Shown here: positions 15,967-23,128 of the stretch, piece by piece
Position numbering within the stretch: the first letter of the stretch is position 1
Layout of the letters: each line of letters opens with the position of its first letter
Source of the DNA: a virus
Length of the DNA: 26,179 nucleotides
Reading direction: 5' to 3' (one strand)
IMG/VR virus record: IMGVR_UViG_3300014720_000160
Span: 1 to 26,179 of that record
Position numbers and translations under genes: made by a program
The notes under the pieces: model-generated
What the model saw: the letters and a program-made list of their open reading frames with translations, nothing else
Databases searched by the model: none
Told to the model about the DNA's origin: nothing

Positions 15967-16497
15967 TTACAACCCAATAGGACGTTGCGGTTTACGCAGG
16001 TCATTGAGCGCATTCATAGCCTCATTCCGTGCAGCGGAGACAGGATTCTTCCAATACTTGTTCAAGTCAAATTGCTTAACAGCACTTGGGTTGTATCCAG
16101 TTGGTGTAGGCACTGCGGCCTGTTTCATCCACTGATGGTATTCGGCTGCTGTCTCGTGGTTAGTGATACCACGCTCCAACATGATTTTTTCTACATCACT
16201 AACCTCGGATTCGTTAGCAATCAAACCCTTTTTCATCAAAGACTGGCGGCGATTTTGCAGTTCTTCCAGAGCTTCTTTCTCACGCAACTTGGCTTCCAAG
16301 GCTTGCACACGGTCTTCCGAGCGGCTAACCGCACGGTGTGTGTAGTCTTCAATGTCAAGTTCGGGGATAGGAAGGTCAGGTTTGACCCGCTTGGTCATCC
16401 GCAAAAAGTCTTTGCGAGTTTCTGGGTTCTCCGCAAGAGTTTGTGCAAGTGCTGCCAACTCATCACGGGCTTCTAAGGACAGATTTTCTAGTGACAT
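15967..16497 (-). CDS. Capsid scaffolding-like protein
   Basis: A 176-residue, highly charged helical protein starting MSLENLSLEARDELAALAQT. I chose the ATG at 16495-16497, which follows an AGAGGGG ribosome site; an in-frame ATG nine codons upstream would overlap the homing endonuclease stop. The middle (about 58-110) is a coiled coil (SRSEDRVQALEAKLREKEAL, EELQNRRQSLMKKG), and the C-terminus has DLNKYWKNPVSAARNEAMNA. Helical, coiled-coil proteins right before the capsid gene are typically assembly scaffolds. No protease motif is seen. Confidence 0.7.
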   Translation of the reverse strand: MSLENLSLEARDELAALAQTLAENPETRKDFLRMTKRVKPDLPIPELDIEDYTHRAVSRSEDRVQALEAKLREKEALEELQNRRQSLMKKGLIANESEVSDVEKIMLERGITNHETAAEYHQWMKQAAVPTPTGYNPSAVKQFDLNKYWKNPVSAARNEAMNALNDLRKPQRPIGL

Positions 16498-16511
16498 AAA
16501 GTTACCCCTCT

Positions 16512-16955
16512 TTATACGTTCCAAGTTGCACCACGTTTCATGTAACCAATGTTTGCATGGGATACATTAAACATAGTTCCAAGTTCACGATGAGACAAAC
16601 CAGATTCACGAATGAATTTAATTTGCTCTTCGTTCAACTTCGACCCACCGCATTTTTCTCCACTAGCAGAACGCTTCTTTGCAACCATATCAGCAGAGTT
16701 TTCTGCGTGTGTAGCAAGCCAAAGATGGTCTGGATTCACACAAAGGCGGTTGTCACAAGCATGAGCAACAACCATACCGTCTGGAATTTTTCCTTTGTAT
16801 GCCTCGTAAGAGGCACGGTGAGCAGAAGCTGTCTTGCCTTTTTCTGACCCACAAAGACCATAACCAGCGTTAGAAGTACAGCCAAGCCACACCCAACACC
16901 CAATTTCAGGCACTGGTGTAGACAGGCGTTCAATACGCTGTTGGTCTTTTATCAT
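16512..16955 (-). CDS. HNH homing endonuclease with C-terminal HTH
   Basis: A 147-residue protein. It opens with CWVWLGCTSNAGYGLCG, then HRASYEAYKG, and has the HNH core VVAHACDNRLCVNPDHLWLAT (H65, N74, H77), as in free-standing HNH_3 phage endonucleases. The C-terminal 45 residues (SKLNEEQIKFIRESGLSHRE, then MFNVSHANIGYMKRGATWNV) form a DNA-binding HTH typical of modular homing enzymes. It sits exactly between a small virion gene (TAG, then two bases, then ATG) and the scaffold-like gene, without disrupting either. The C-terminal tail resembles that of the other homing enzyme at 9406-10002. Likely mobile and self-spreading; activity untested. Confidence 0.9.
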   Translation of the reverse strand: MIKDQQRIERLSTPVPEIGCWVWLGCTSNAGYGLCGSEKGKTASAHRASYEAYKGKIPDGMVVAHACDNRLCVNPDHLWLATHAENSADMVAKKRSASGEKCGGSKLNEEQIKFIRESGLSHRELGTMFNVSHANIGYMKRGATWNV

Positions 16956-16957
16956 GA

Positions 16958-17140
16958 CTATATAACTCTTTTGCCATCGCCTGGCTTTTGGACAGCCATG
17001 CTGGACTTGTTGAGTTTATTGGGGGCACTCAAGCCACCAAACTGAGAAAAACGGGGGGTGTTGGTGACAACGCCATTTTGTTGGTTGTTGTCAGTTGGTT
17101 TGCGAGGTGCAGCAGCGGCACGGGGCTTAAAAAGTTCCAT
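16958..17140 (-). CDS. Small basic hypothetical protein
   Basis: A 60-residue, Pro/Asn/Lys/Arg-rich, probably disordered protein (MELFKPRAAAAPRKPTDNNQ..., ending KPGDGKRVI). AAGGA lies six bases upstream. It follows the Pro-rich helical protein within the head gene cluster and precedes the homing endonuclease by two bases. No family is recognised. Low complexity and positive charge could mean interaction with DNA or with the capsid interior, but this is a guess. Confidence 0.55.
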   Translation of the reverse strand: MELFKPRAAAAPRKPTDNNQQNGVVTNTPRFSQFGGLSAPNKLNKSSMAVQKPGDGKRVI

Positions 17141-17149
17141 CTTTGTTCC

Positions 17150-17608
17150 TTACATTGGGGGAGGGGGAGGCATACCGCCAGCGGGAGGCATACCAGGGAT
17201 AGGTGCTTGAGCCATTGCTCTGCCTTCAGGGGTAGCACCACCCGCCTGTGGCAAGGTTTGCAGTAACTGGAGAATCTCAGATTGCTGTAATTCGTCAGTT
17301 TTGCCTTTTTTCTGACCAATCAAACCGCTGAGTGCCCTAATAGCGTTAAGGGTTTTCTTGCCCTCTTCTGAAACGGAGCCAAAAGCGGGGAGGGATTGCT
17401 CAAGCAAATCAATAGCCATACTTATGTTAATAAGTGCAGCTTCCTTATTTCCCATCTTGGGTTCTGGAGTAGACATGGGGGAAGCCATTGGAGGAGCTTC
17501 GGGAGCTTGTGCATCCATTTCGTCTGGCATTTCGTTAGGGGTGGGTGTGCCAGCAGCCGCCTGGCTACTACGCATTAACTCCATCAACTTATCTGGTGGA
17601 ACACTCAT
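17150..17608 (-). CDS. Pro/Met-rich helical head-region protein
   Basis: A 152-residue protein starting MSVPPDKLMELMRSSQ. The ATG at 17606-17608 is preceded by AAGGAG five bases upstream; the GTG six bases further up lies inside this ribosome site and is unlikely. The first 55 residues are Pro/Ala/Glu/Met-rich, residues 58-115 are helical (KEAALINISMAIDLLEQSLP and TLNAIRALSGLIGQKKGK), and the end is Pro/Gly/Met-rich (ending GGMPPPPPM). Position between portal and scaffold/capsid genes suggests a head-assembly or portal-associated factor. No exact family is recognised. Its upstream leader contains two hairpins (17623-17646 and 17660-17684). Confidence 0.6.
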   Translation of the reverse strand: MSVPPDKLMELMRSSQAAAGTPTPNEMPDEMDAQAPEAPPMASPMSTPEPKMGNKEAALINISMAIDLLEQSLPAFGSVSEEGKKTLNAIRALSGLIGQKKGKTDELQQSEILQLLQTLPQAGGATPEGRAMAQAPIPGMPPAGGMPPPPPM

Positions 17609-17622
17609 AATCACTCCTTGCC

Positions 17623-17646
17623 ATGTTTGTAACCACTTACAAACAT
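17623..17646 (-). promoter_or_regulatory. Perfect hairpin just upstream of a ribosome binding site
   Basis: The bases ATGTTTGTAA, CCAC, TTACAAACAT form a perfect 10-bp inverted repeat with a 4-base loop. On the minus-strand transcript it ends three bases before the AAGGAG of the Pro/Met-rich protein gene. There is no U-run after it, so it is not a typical terminator. Translation control, RNA processing or transcript stability are possible. Confidence 0.6.
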
Positions 17647-17659
17647 CTTGTCAATAGGT

Positions 17660-17684
17660 AGAGGGCATTTTTTGTCAGCCCTCT
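17660..17684 (-). promoter_or_regulatory. Second hairpin in the same intergenic leader
   Basis: AGAGGGC (17660-17666) and GCCCTCT (17678-17684) form a 7-bp inverted repeat around an 11-base loop rich in T. It lies eight bases after the stop of the tiny basic ORF and before the 17623-17646 hairpin in transcription order. No strong U-run follows on the minus strand, so it is a weak or non-terminator structure. Confidence 0.4.
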
Positions 17685-17691
17685 GTAGACA

Positions 17692-17766
17692 TTACTTGCG
17701 GCCTTTACGAGTTTTGCGTCCCATACTAGCCATTTTGGGAGCCATTTTTGCTTTCCCGTACATCAT
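17692..17766 (-). CDS. Tiny basic ORF (24 aa) between portal and head genes
   Basis: An ORF read as MMYGKAKMAPKMASMGRKTR followed by KGRK, thus Lys/Arg/Met-rich. It has a clear AAAGGA ribosome site at the right distance and ends in TAA. It is too short for most gene finders. Strong positive charge suggests nucleic-acid binding, and placement suggests a virion or assembly peptide, but no homologue is known to me. Confidence 0.5.
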   Translation of the reverse strand: MMYGKAKMAPKMASMGRKTRKGRK

Positions 17767-17834
17767 GACATTTCCTTTAAAAAGGCCACCTCAAAGGGGA
17801 AGCAGCCACACCCATTCCTTGCGGAAATCTTGAA

Positions 17835-17876
17835 TCAACGGCGGCACTTACGACCGCTTTTTGTCTTCATGTTCAT
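17835..17876 (-). CDS. Possible 13-aa basic ORF coupled to the upstream gene
   Basis: The ATG at 17874-17876 shares bases with the TGA of the upstream 60-residue gene (ATGA), the coupling pattern used across this operon. The predicted peptide is MNMKTKSGRKCRR and then a stop. It is Lys/Arg-rich like the nearby 24-residue ORF. Length alone gives little statistical support, so this is tentative; the ATGA overlap may be chance. Confidence 0.3.
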   Translation of the reverse strand: MNMKTKSGRKCRR

Positions 17877-18055
17877 CTTGAACTCCCATATTGTTTGCGG
17901 TTGGAGTCCCGTTGACTCCTTCCGTACGAGGTTTTAAACCCTGTTTGACGCATTGTCAAGTTGGGTGCTGCCTCATTCCTTTTCAGGGAGGCAGTATCTA
18001 CCCGTGGTTGGTCAGCCGTAGGCTGTGTCATGCCAGCGTTGTTTGGAACCATCAT
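17873..18055 (-). CDS. Small hypothetical protein after portal
   Basis: A 60-residue, polar, probably disordered protein (MMVPNNAGMTQPTADQPRVD..., ending RKQYGSSR). Its ATG overlaps the portal stop (ATGA at 18052-18055), so it is likely translated by coupling. It is rich in Asn, Gln, Arg and Ser with a basic C-terminal half. No family is recognised; a portal- or scaffold-associated accessory is a reasonable guess only. Confidence 0.55.
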   Translation of the reverse strand: MMVPNNAGMTQPTADQPRVDTASLKRNEAAPNLTMRQTGFKTSYGRSQRDSNRKQYGSSR

Positions 18056-19698
18056 CCCACCTTTTTCAAATCTGGTTTACCTTCAGGCTTTTGCGGTTGC
18101 ATTTGTTGCATTTGCTGGGCCATCGCTTGTTGCTCTTCTTGCTTTTGTTGAGCTTTCTTCAGTCGTTCTAACAATAATTGTTTCATTGGGGGTTCAATCA
18201 TGTCAAGCAAGGACTCTTTGTCAATAACGCCAGCTTGGAACAACTCAAACGCCATCTTGCGGCTGTCTTCCATAAAGATGGGAGAATTTGAGTGGGCATC
18301 CACCTTCACCACATAGTCACGGGTGAACTGGTCGGCAATGAATTTCAAGCCATGTGCGTCTGTGTAGTGGGTGTTATCGTAGACCTGCATACATTTCAAG
18401 TATAGGGTAGCCATCTTTTCTAGGCTGTCTTCAATAACAAGCGCACGTTTCTTGGCTCGGCTTGAACCCAGACGGGCAAGTTGAGAAGCGTGACCAGAAG
18501 AGCGCACACCTGCTTCACCACGGCCTTGCAAGACGCTGACGATGCCAGATGCCTCTTCAAACATCAGGTCAATTTCGCCAATTTCACGGAACAAATCAGG
18601 TGGAATAGTTGGTGCTAACTTTTCAACTTTGGCGTTTGGCATATCTGTTGCTAGCAAGCCGCCAGCACGGTTGAGGGCAAAGTTCTTCTCATCCAAAATG
18701 CCTGTAAAGCCAATCAGGGCGGTAGGTGGGCTGACTTGTTTGGACAGCAAGTCCAAGATTTCCGTCATCCGCTTGTTGCGTAACTGCTGGAGGTAGACCA
18801 AACGCTGAACCTCGGACGCACCCCAGTAGTAGTCGTACAGGGGGTTGGGGCAGATTTGGATGAAAGGCAACTCACCTTTCAGGAACATGCTCTCTCCAGA
18901 ACGGTCATAGATGATGACGTTGGGGTCGGCTTTGGTTACAACTTGGTAATCTTTAGTCTCGTCATTCCAAACCCAAAGTTCAATCATCTCGATGGTGTCT
19001 TCGGAGACTTGGGCTTTGTAGGTGGGGTTACCAGTCAAGTCCAGATTAACGTTACCGTACATGGTAGGGTTGGTCTGGGACAAGATGATGCGCTGGATGC
19101 CGTTGGCAATCTCGGTACGCTCATGCTGGGTAGACATGACCCGCTTGACGATTGAGTCCCGCTGTGGATGGGAGTAGAGCCTGTCAAACAACTCGGACTT
19201 GGTGATGTAGTACGAGTGAACAAGGGCTTCTTGCCTGTCTGTGTAGGCACTGTCCTCCCGCAATACGCCAATACAGGCTGGTTCCACCATGTAGGGGTGG
19301 ATGCCGTTGTTGATAACCAGTTTGACAAAGGTTGAGTTGTAGCAGAGTGACCATGTGACTGCGGTTGAGAAGACTTGGTCAGCGTTGCTATTGAGCCATT
19401 CGTCATTGAGGGCTTTGCTGAGAGTTGGGACTTTAATCTGTTCTTGGTCGGAGACAGCGGCTCCAGTGTGGATAGAGAACTTGGTGGTTTCTGCTGAGTA
19501 CAGGAACGAGGTCAGTTGGTCGATATGGGGATAAATCTTGTTGTAAATGGCAGGTACGTCATCAGGAGCGTTACCAAACAGGTAGTAGCTACGCAAGGAT
19601 GAGTAATCGACTTTGCGTTGCTCACGGCTGACGAGGCATTTTTCTATCAAATCCAGATAAAACTGTTCTCTGGCAATTGGCTCTTTAGGTATTCTCAT
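18052..19698 (-). CDS. Portal protein
   Basis: A 548-residue protein with the usual size and sequence style of podovirus-type portals. The N-terminal half includes DDVPAIYNKIYPHIDQLTSF and a segment NSNADQVFSTAVTWSLCYNS. The core has GELPFIQICPNPLYDYYWGA, SEVQRLVYLQQLRNKRMTEI and LDLLSKQVSPPTALIGFTG, the wing/stem/clip-type succession typical of the family. The C-terminus is a Gln/Met/Lys-rich coil (QKQEEQQAMAQQMQQMQPQ). It forms the dodecameric DNA entry/exit ring and docks the terminase and the adaptor. The ATG overlaps the upstream stop (ATGA). Confidence 0.9.
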   Translation of the reverse strand: MRIPKEPIAREQFYLDLIEKCLVSREQRKVDYSSLRSYYLFGNAPDDVPAIYNKIYPHIDQLTSFLYSAETTKFSIHTGAAVSDQEQIKVPTLSKALNDEWLNSNADQVFSTAVTWSLCYNSTFVKLVINNGIHPYMVEPACIGVLREDSAYTDRQEALVHSYYITKSELFDRLYSHPQRDSIVKRVMSTQHERTEIANGIQRIILSQTNPTMYGNVNLDLTGNPTYKAQVSEDTIEMIELWVWNDETKDYQVVTKADPNVIIYDRSGESMFLKGELPFIQICPNPLYDYYWGASEVQRLVYLQQLRNKRMTEILDLLSKQVSPPTALIGFTGILDEKNFALNRAGGLLATDMPNAKVEKLAPTIPPDLFREIGEIDLMFEEASGIVSVLQGRGEAGVRSSGHASQLARLGSSRAKKRALVIEDSLEKMATLYLKCMQVYDNTHYTDAHGLKFIADQFTRDYVVKVDAHSNSPIFMEDSRKMAFELFQAGVIDKESLLDMIEPPMKQLLLERLKKAQQKQEEQQAMAQQMQQMQPQKPEGKPDLKKVG

Positions 19699-20201
19699 TT
19701 TCTCACCTGTAAGTTTTCATGGTCTGCCATGTAACTAGCGGCTCTGGGGCCTTGCAAGTCACCCGCTGCTTTTGGATTTATGCCCACGGATTCTCCGTTA
19801 ATAGATTTAAATTGTCCACCTAGCACGGATTTCATGCTGATATTTGACCCGCCACCCCAGATGACGGAGTCACCAGGGCGTGTTTGCTTCTGTTGTTGCT
19901 GGTTTTGGGCTTGCATAGCGTCTGTAGCTTCGGCAAACTGCTTGTCTGTCAGCTTATTCTTGCGTTTCATGTAGCCAGTCTGGTGTTCACCAGCTTTTGT
20001 AGACTTGATGTCTGTCATGTCGTACTCGATAGCCAGTTGTTTCAAGTTATTGTCGGTTGCAGACGTTTTTGGTGACTTTGTGCCCACGGGTTTGAGATGA
20101 ACAACAGAAATGTCGCCTTTACACAGTTTCATAGGGCATGTAGGCTCCCAAGCCTCAAAAATACCGTGGTTTGTGCAGTAATAGTCTCTCAAAATACCCA
20201 T
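19695..20201 (-). CDS. Zn-ribbon-type protein upstream of portal
   Basis: A 168-residue protein. The N-terminus (MGILRDYYCTNHGIFEAWEP, then TCPMKLCKGDIS) has a Cys/His set (C9, H12, C22, C27) that suggests a small zinc ribbon. The rest is polar and probably disordered, with a Gln-rich stretch (QAQNQQQQKQ). AGGGGG precedes the ATG, and the stop overlaps the portal start. Such proteins next to the portal gene occur in several phages without assigned function. It may bind nucleic acid or the packaging machinery (inference). Confidence 0.6.
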   Translation of the reverse strand: MGILRDYYCTNHGIFEAWEPTCPMKLCKGDISVVHLKPVGTKSPKTSATDNNLKQLAIEYDMTDIKSTKAGEHQTGYMKRKNKLTDKQFAEATDAMQAQNQQQQKQTRPGDSVIWGGGSNISMKSVLGGQFKSINGESVGINPKAAGDLQGPRAASYMADHENLQVRK

Positions 20202-20203
20202 TT

Positions 20204-20593
20204 TTACCCCCTTAGTGCTTCGTCAAGTGTCATTTCGCTGTAATCGTGTCTGTTTGTCATCCCAACCTTGATTTTTATGCCATCAGAAGTGACTTGTAAC
20301 CCCATTTTTGGCATGTAAACGGGCTGTGCTTCTTTCCTGTAGTCCACATAGCGGGTGTTATCCCGCTTTTTCATAATCTTCACATTCCCTGCTTTCCACT
20401 GTTGGTAGGCTTTACTTACCCTTGTTTGCACTCTGGCGGTCAGTGGTTCACGGTTGTAGATGAAAACATCGTGAAAATGACCGTGACTTATGCCCGCAAG
20501 TTCGCAAAAAAGGGCGATAGAGATGCCTCTTTCCTTGTCAGCGTAGAACCGCTGCATGTGTTGGGTGAGTTCACGCTTGCTTAACGGGGGCAT
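20204..20593 (-). CDS. Small HTH (XRE-like) protein in packaging module
   Basis: A 129-residue protein. Residues 23-70 read as a helix-turn-helix of XRE type: ISIALFCELAGISHGHFHDV, then REPLTARVQTRVSKAYQQW (the pattern LAELAGIS...PLT...Q.RLSKA). The C-terminal half is basic with beta segments. It overlaps the glycosyltransferase-like gene by 23 bases and has GGAG eight bases before the ATG. It could be a regulator, or a DNA-binding small terminase partner, but small terminases usually lie before TerL. The exact role is unknown. Confidence 0.65.
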   Translation of the reverse strand: MPPLSKRELTQHMQRFYADKERGISIALFCELAGISHGHFHDVFIYNREPLTARVQTRVSKAYQQWKAGNVKIMKKRDNTRYVDYRKEAQPVYMPKMGLQVTSDGIKIKVGMTNRHDYSEMTLDEALRG

Positions 20594-21377
20594 ATCTGTA
20601 CTCCAAGGTGTAGCCTTTGTCCTGTAACCAGTTTAAAAACTGGATTTCTCCGTGAGCAGTGGTCGGGTCGGAAGGCACAACGATGTGGTTATCACTGACG
20701 AGCTTCCTTGTCTGGGCATGGTGGCCTAGCAAAGAGTCAAAGTCAAAGCCTTCTTCGTGGAAACCACGGCCTACGTACTCAATACTGAACTGTTTGGCAA
20801 TGTCGATAGGGCAATACTTGTAGCCATAGCCTTCAAGGACGGGCTTTAGGATTGCAGACAACTGAGCATCCTCGTTCCAGCCATGTATCTCGTTGCTGTT
20901 CAAGTGCATGATGCCGTGCTTGTTACAGGCTTCTAGGAAACGCTTACTACGCAGGGAAAACCCTCCGTTTTGGACAACAGAAACAGGCTCTGTGGTTTCA
21001 GTCCACGCAAAGTGCAGGTACAGGTGACCATTACCAAAAGCGCAGTGTGAGGGTGCGCCTATGTAGTCATAGTCATAGTATTCAGGTTTGAAGTTATTGC
21101 CGTTCAACACCCAACCGTCATCTTGGACAATCAGGCAGAAGTCTGTTTCTATATACGAATACAGGCTGTGCATAGTAAACAGGGAATACCCTAAGTAATC
21201 TATGGGGTGGCAACGCTTCCACTCTACGCCTTCTGGCATGTTCTCTGGCTTTTCGACAGAGATGAGCAACCCACGGCTACCTGGCAACTCACGCACAGAC
21301 CTGACGATAGAGGGCAGGGCAGAGGCTCCGTTGTTGTGTCCGTAGATGGACACGATTGTGAGTTGGCTGTGGTTCAT
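20571..21377 (-). CDS. DUF5672 glycosyltransferase-like protein
   Basis: A 268-residue protein. I recognise the DUF5672 pattern: YLGYSLFTMHSLYSYIETDF followed by CLIVQDDGWVLNG, YDYIGAP, VVQNGGFSLRSKRFLEACN and GWNEDAQLS. The QDD, NGGFSLRS and ED motifs resemble nucleotide-sugar and metal-binding sites of GT-A type glycosyltransferases. The ATG overlaps the TerL stop (ATGA), so it is cotranslated with the terminase. A glycosyl-transfer role (modifying a virion protein, DNA or host surface) is inference. It is an unusual insertion in a packaging module. Confidence 0.8.
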   Translation of the reverse strand: MNHSQLTIVSIYGHNNGASALPSIVRSVRELPGSRGLLISVEKPENMPEGVEWKRCHPIDYLGYSLFTMHSLYSYIETDFCLIVQDDGWVLNGNNFKPEYYDYDYIGAPSHCAFGNGHLYLHFAWTETTEPVSVVQNGGFSLRSKRFLEACNKHGIMHLNSNEIHGWNEDAQLSAILKPVLEGYGYKYCPIDIAKQFSIEYVGRGFHEEGFDFDSLLGHHAQTRKLVSDNHIVVPSDPTTAHGEIQFLNWLQDKGYTLEYRYAPVKQA

Positions 21378-23128
21378 TGTCCGTACATTCCGATTCTTTT
21401 AAGGTAGTCACTGACATTTCTGCCTACAGCGATTTGTTCAGGGCTGTAGGATTCTTGAGCCGCACTGACATTGCGAGATAGTTTGTGGGCTATCAAACGA
21501 GGTTGAATCTGTTCGGCATAGGCAACGGCAGCGAGGGCAGAGGCAATCACCCTGTCATCTTTACCACGACCAGGTGCGCCCAAGAAGCCACCTTCTCGCA
21601 CGATACCTTTCATCTCTTCTAGGGAATCCATGCTGAGAATGCCCATCATGCCCCGCTCAAAGTAGTCTTTCATGTACTGCAACATGCGTTCTTTGCTGTT
21701 GGCGGTGGTGAGGTAGCCGATACTGTTGGACAGGCCTCCAAGGGTGTCGTTACGCCTCCAGATGTAGTTGGTCATGCTACCTAGCACATCCATCAAATCC
21801 CGCCCTGTAGCCCCGCCCATAGAGGTTGCCAAGCGTTTTAAGTTCCGCAACTCGTTAATAACGGCTTGACCTGGCCCGTTAACTTCGAGGTTAAGGGTTG
21901 AGTTCTTGTATGCGCCGGCAAGGTGTGCAATCACCCACGCAAACTGGTAGGTGTTCAATTCCGAGGTGGCAAACTCAGCAACTTGGTCAAGCCCATCTGC
22001 GTAGCATCTGTAGACTTGAATACAGAATCTATCTGCCCAATCAGAGCTACCATAAGCGGGGTCAGCACCAATAACGTAGTAAGCAGAATCAATAGGCTCT
22101 TCCCATACCTTGAGAGTACCGAGTCTTTCAGTAGATTTAAGAACCTCTGTATCTTGGAACAGTTGACCAAACGCATATCTGTAGTAATCACATTCTGTAT
22201 TCTTGCTCTTCTTGGCAGCTTCTGTACACCGTGTGTGTGAGAAGAAGGAGGAGCCTGTCATCACAAAGGCATAGTCTTCAGTGGGTGGAAACTCTTGATA
22301 CATCAAGGCATCGTCCTTGATACCTTCTGCCATCTTCCACCGCCACCAAGCCATTTGACGAGAGTTAATCTCAAAGCCGTAGAGCTTCTTTATATCCTTG
22401 TGCCACTCTTTCTCTTCCCCTGTCAACTTGCCATCCCAGTACACCTTGTAGATGTTGGAGTCAGCAGGGACGGTGTAATACTCATTACGCCACCAGCCAC
22501 AGAAGATAGCCCTCTGTGTCCTTGCTCGCTTGGCAGTCTTATACATGTCGTGAAACATGTTGAAGCCTTGAGCCGTACTCTCAAACATGTACAGCCTCTC
22601 TGCATTCTTTTCAGCAAGTGAAGCTATCAGGGAGGCTAAACCCTCTTCGTTACCCCACGATGCTGTCTCTGTGCCGTGTAGATAGGTAATAGCCTTGCCT
22701 TGCCCCAGACGAGACTTGTTGCCAGCGATTTGGTAAAACAACCTACTTCTGTTTTTCAACACCATCTGGTTTCTATTATGGGCAACAAGTGGAATCTTGT
22801 ATTCCTTGGGCAACCCTTCCATGTACATAGCCAACGTGCTTCTGAACATATCCCTGTTCTCTTCTGTATCTGCTACGAGTGTGCCTTGCCAGCCAGGGTG
22901 GGTGAACTGCCAGTAGAGGTCAAGAGCCAAGGAAATAGTGGTGATACCAAGTTGTCGGCCTTTAAGGATGACAAAAAAGTGGATGTCATTGTCTAGTCCC
23001 TTTTGTATCTCTTCCATGACATACGTCTGTGTACCAAGTAGATGCTTCATTTTCTGAAGCCCATTTTCTTTGGTTTCCACCTTTAACTCTGCACAGAATT
23101 TATAGAATTTTTGTAAGTCGAAATTCAC
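21374..23128 (-). CDS. terL: Terminase large subunit
   Basis: A 584-residue packaging motor. The Walker A-type loop is LKGRQLGITT (about 55-64). A Walker B-like region is YLHGTETASW (149-158, catalytic Glu probably E154), and the coupling motif is FESTAQG (181-187). The C-terminal RNase H-like nuclease has GADPAYGSSD (D355), LNLEVNGPG (E414) and GKDDRVIASAL (D523/D524). It cuts concatemeric DNA and pumps it through the portal. The start is GTG, overlapping the stop of the HNH gene (GTGA), so it is translationally coupled. The Walker B position has HGTE rather than the usual DE pair; the HxSE-like form occurs in some terminases. Confidence 0.95.
   Translation of the reverse strand: MNFDLQKFYKFCAELKVETKENGLQKMKHLLGTQTYVMEEIQKGLDNDIHFFVILKGRQLGITTISLALDLYWQFTHPGWQGTLVADTEENRDMFRSTLAMYMEGLPKEYKIPLVAHNRNQMVLKNRSRLFYQIAGNKSRLGQGKAITYLHGTETASWGNEEGLASLIASLAEKNAERLYMFESTAQGFNMFHDMYKTAKRARTQRAIFCGWWRNEYYTVPADSNIYKVYWDGKLTGEEKEWHKDIKKLYGFEINSRQMAWWRWKMAEGIKDDALMYQEFPPTEDYAFVMTGSSFFSHTRCTEAAKKSKNTECDYYRYAFGQLFQDTEVLKSTERLGTLKVWEEPIDSAYYVIGADPAYGSSDWADRFCIQVYRCYADGLDQVAEFATSELNTYQFAWVIAHLAGAYKNSTLNLEVNGPGQAVINELRNLKRLATSMGGATGRDLMDVLGSMTNYIWRRNDTLGGLSNSIGYLTTANSKERMLQYMKDYFERGMMGILSMDSLEEMKGIVREGGFLGAPGRGKDDRVIASALAAVAYAEQIQPRLIAHKLSRNVSAAQESYSPEQIAVGRNVSDYLKRIGMYGQ

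Noticed and set aside
18052-21377. Possible prophage or plasmid origin (integrase, repressor, attachment sites)
   Set aside because: The single HTH protein here is not enough; no integrase, excisionase, tRNA gene or direct-repeat attachment pair was seen in the window.
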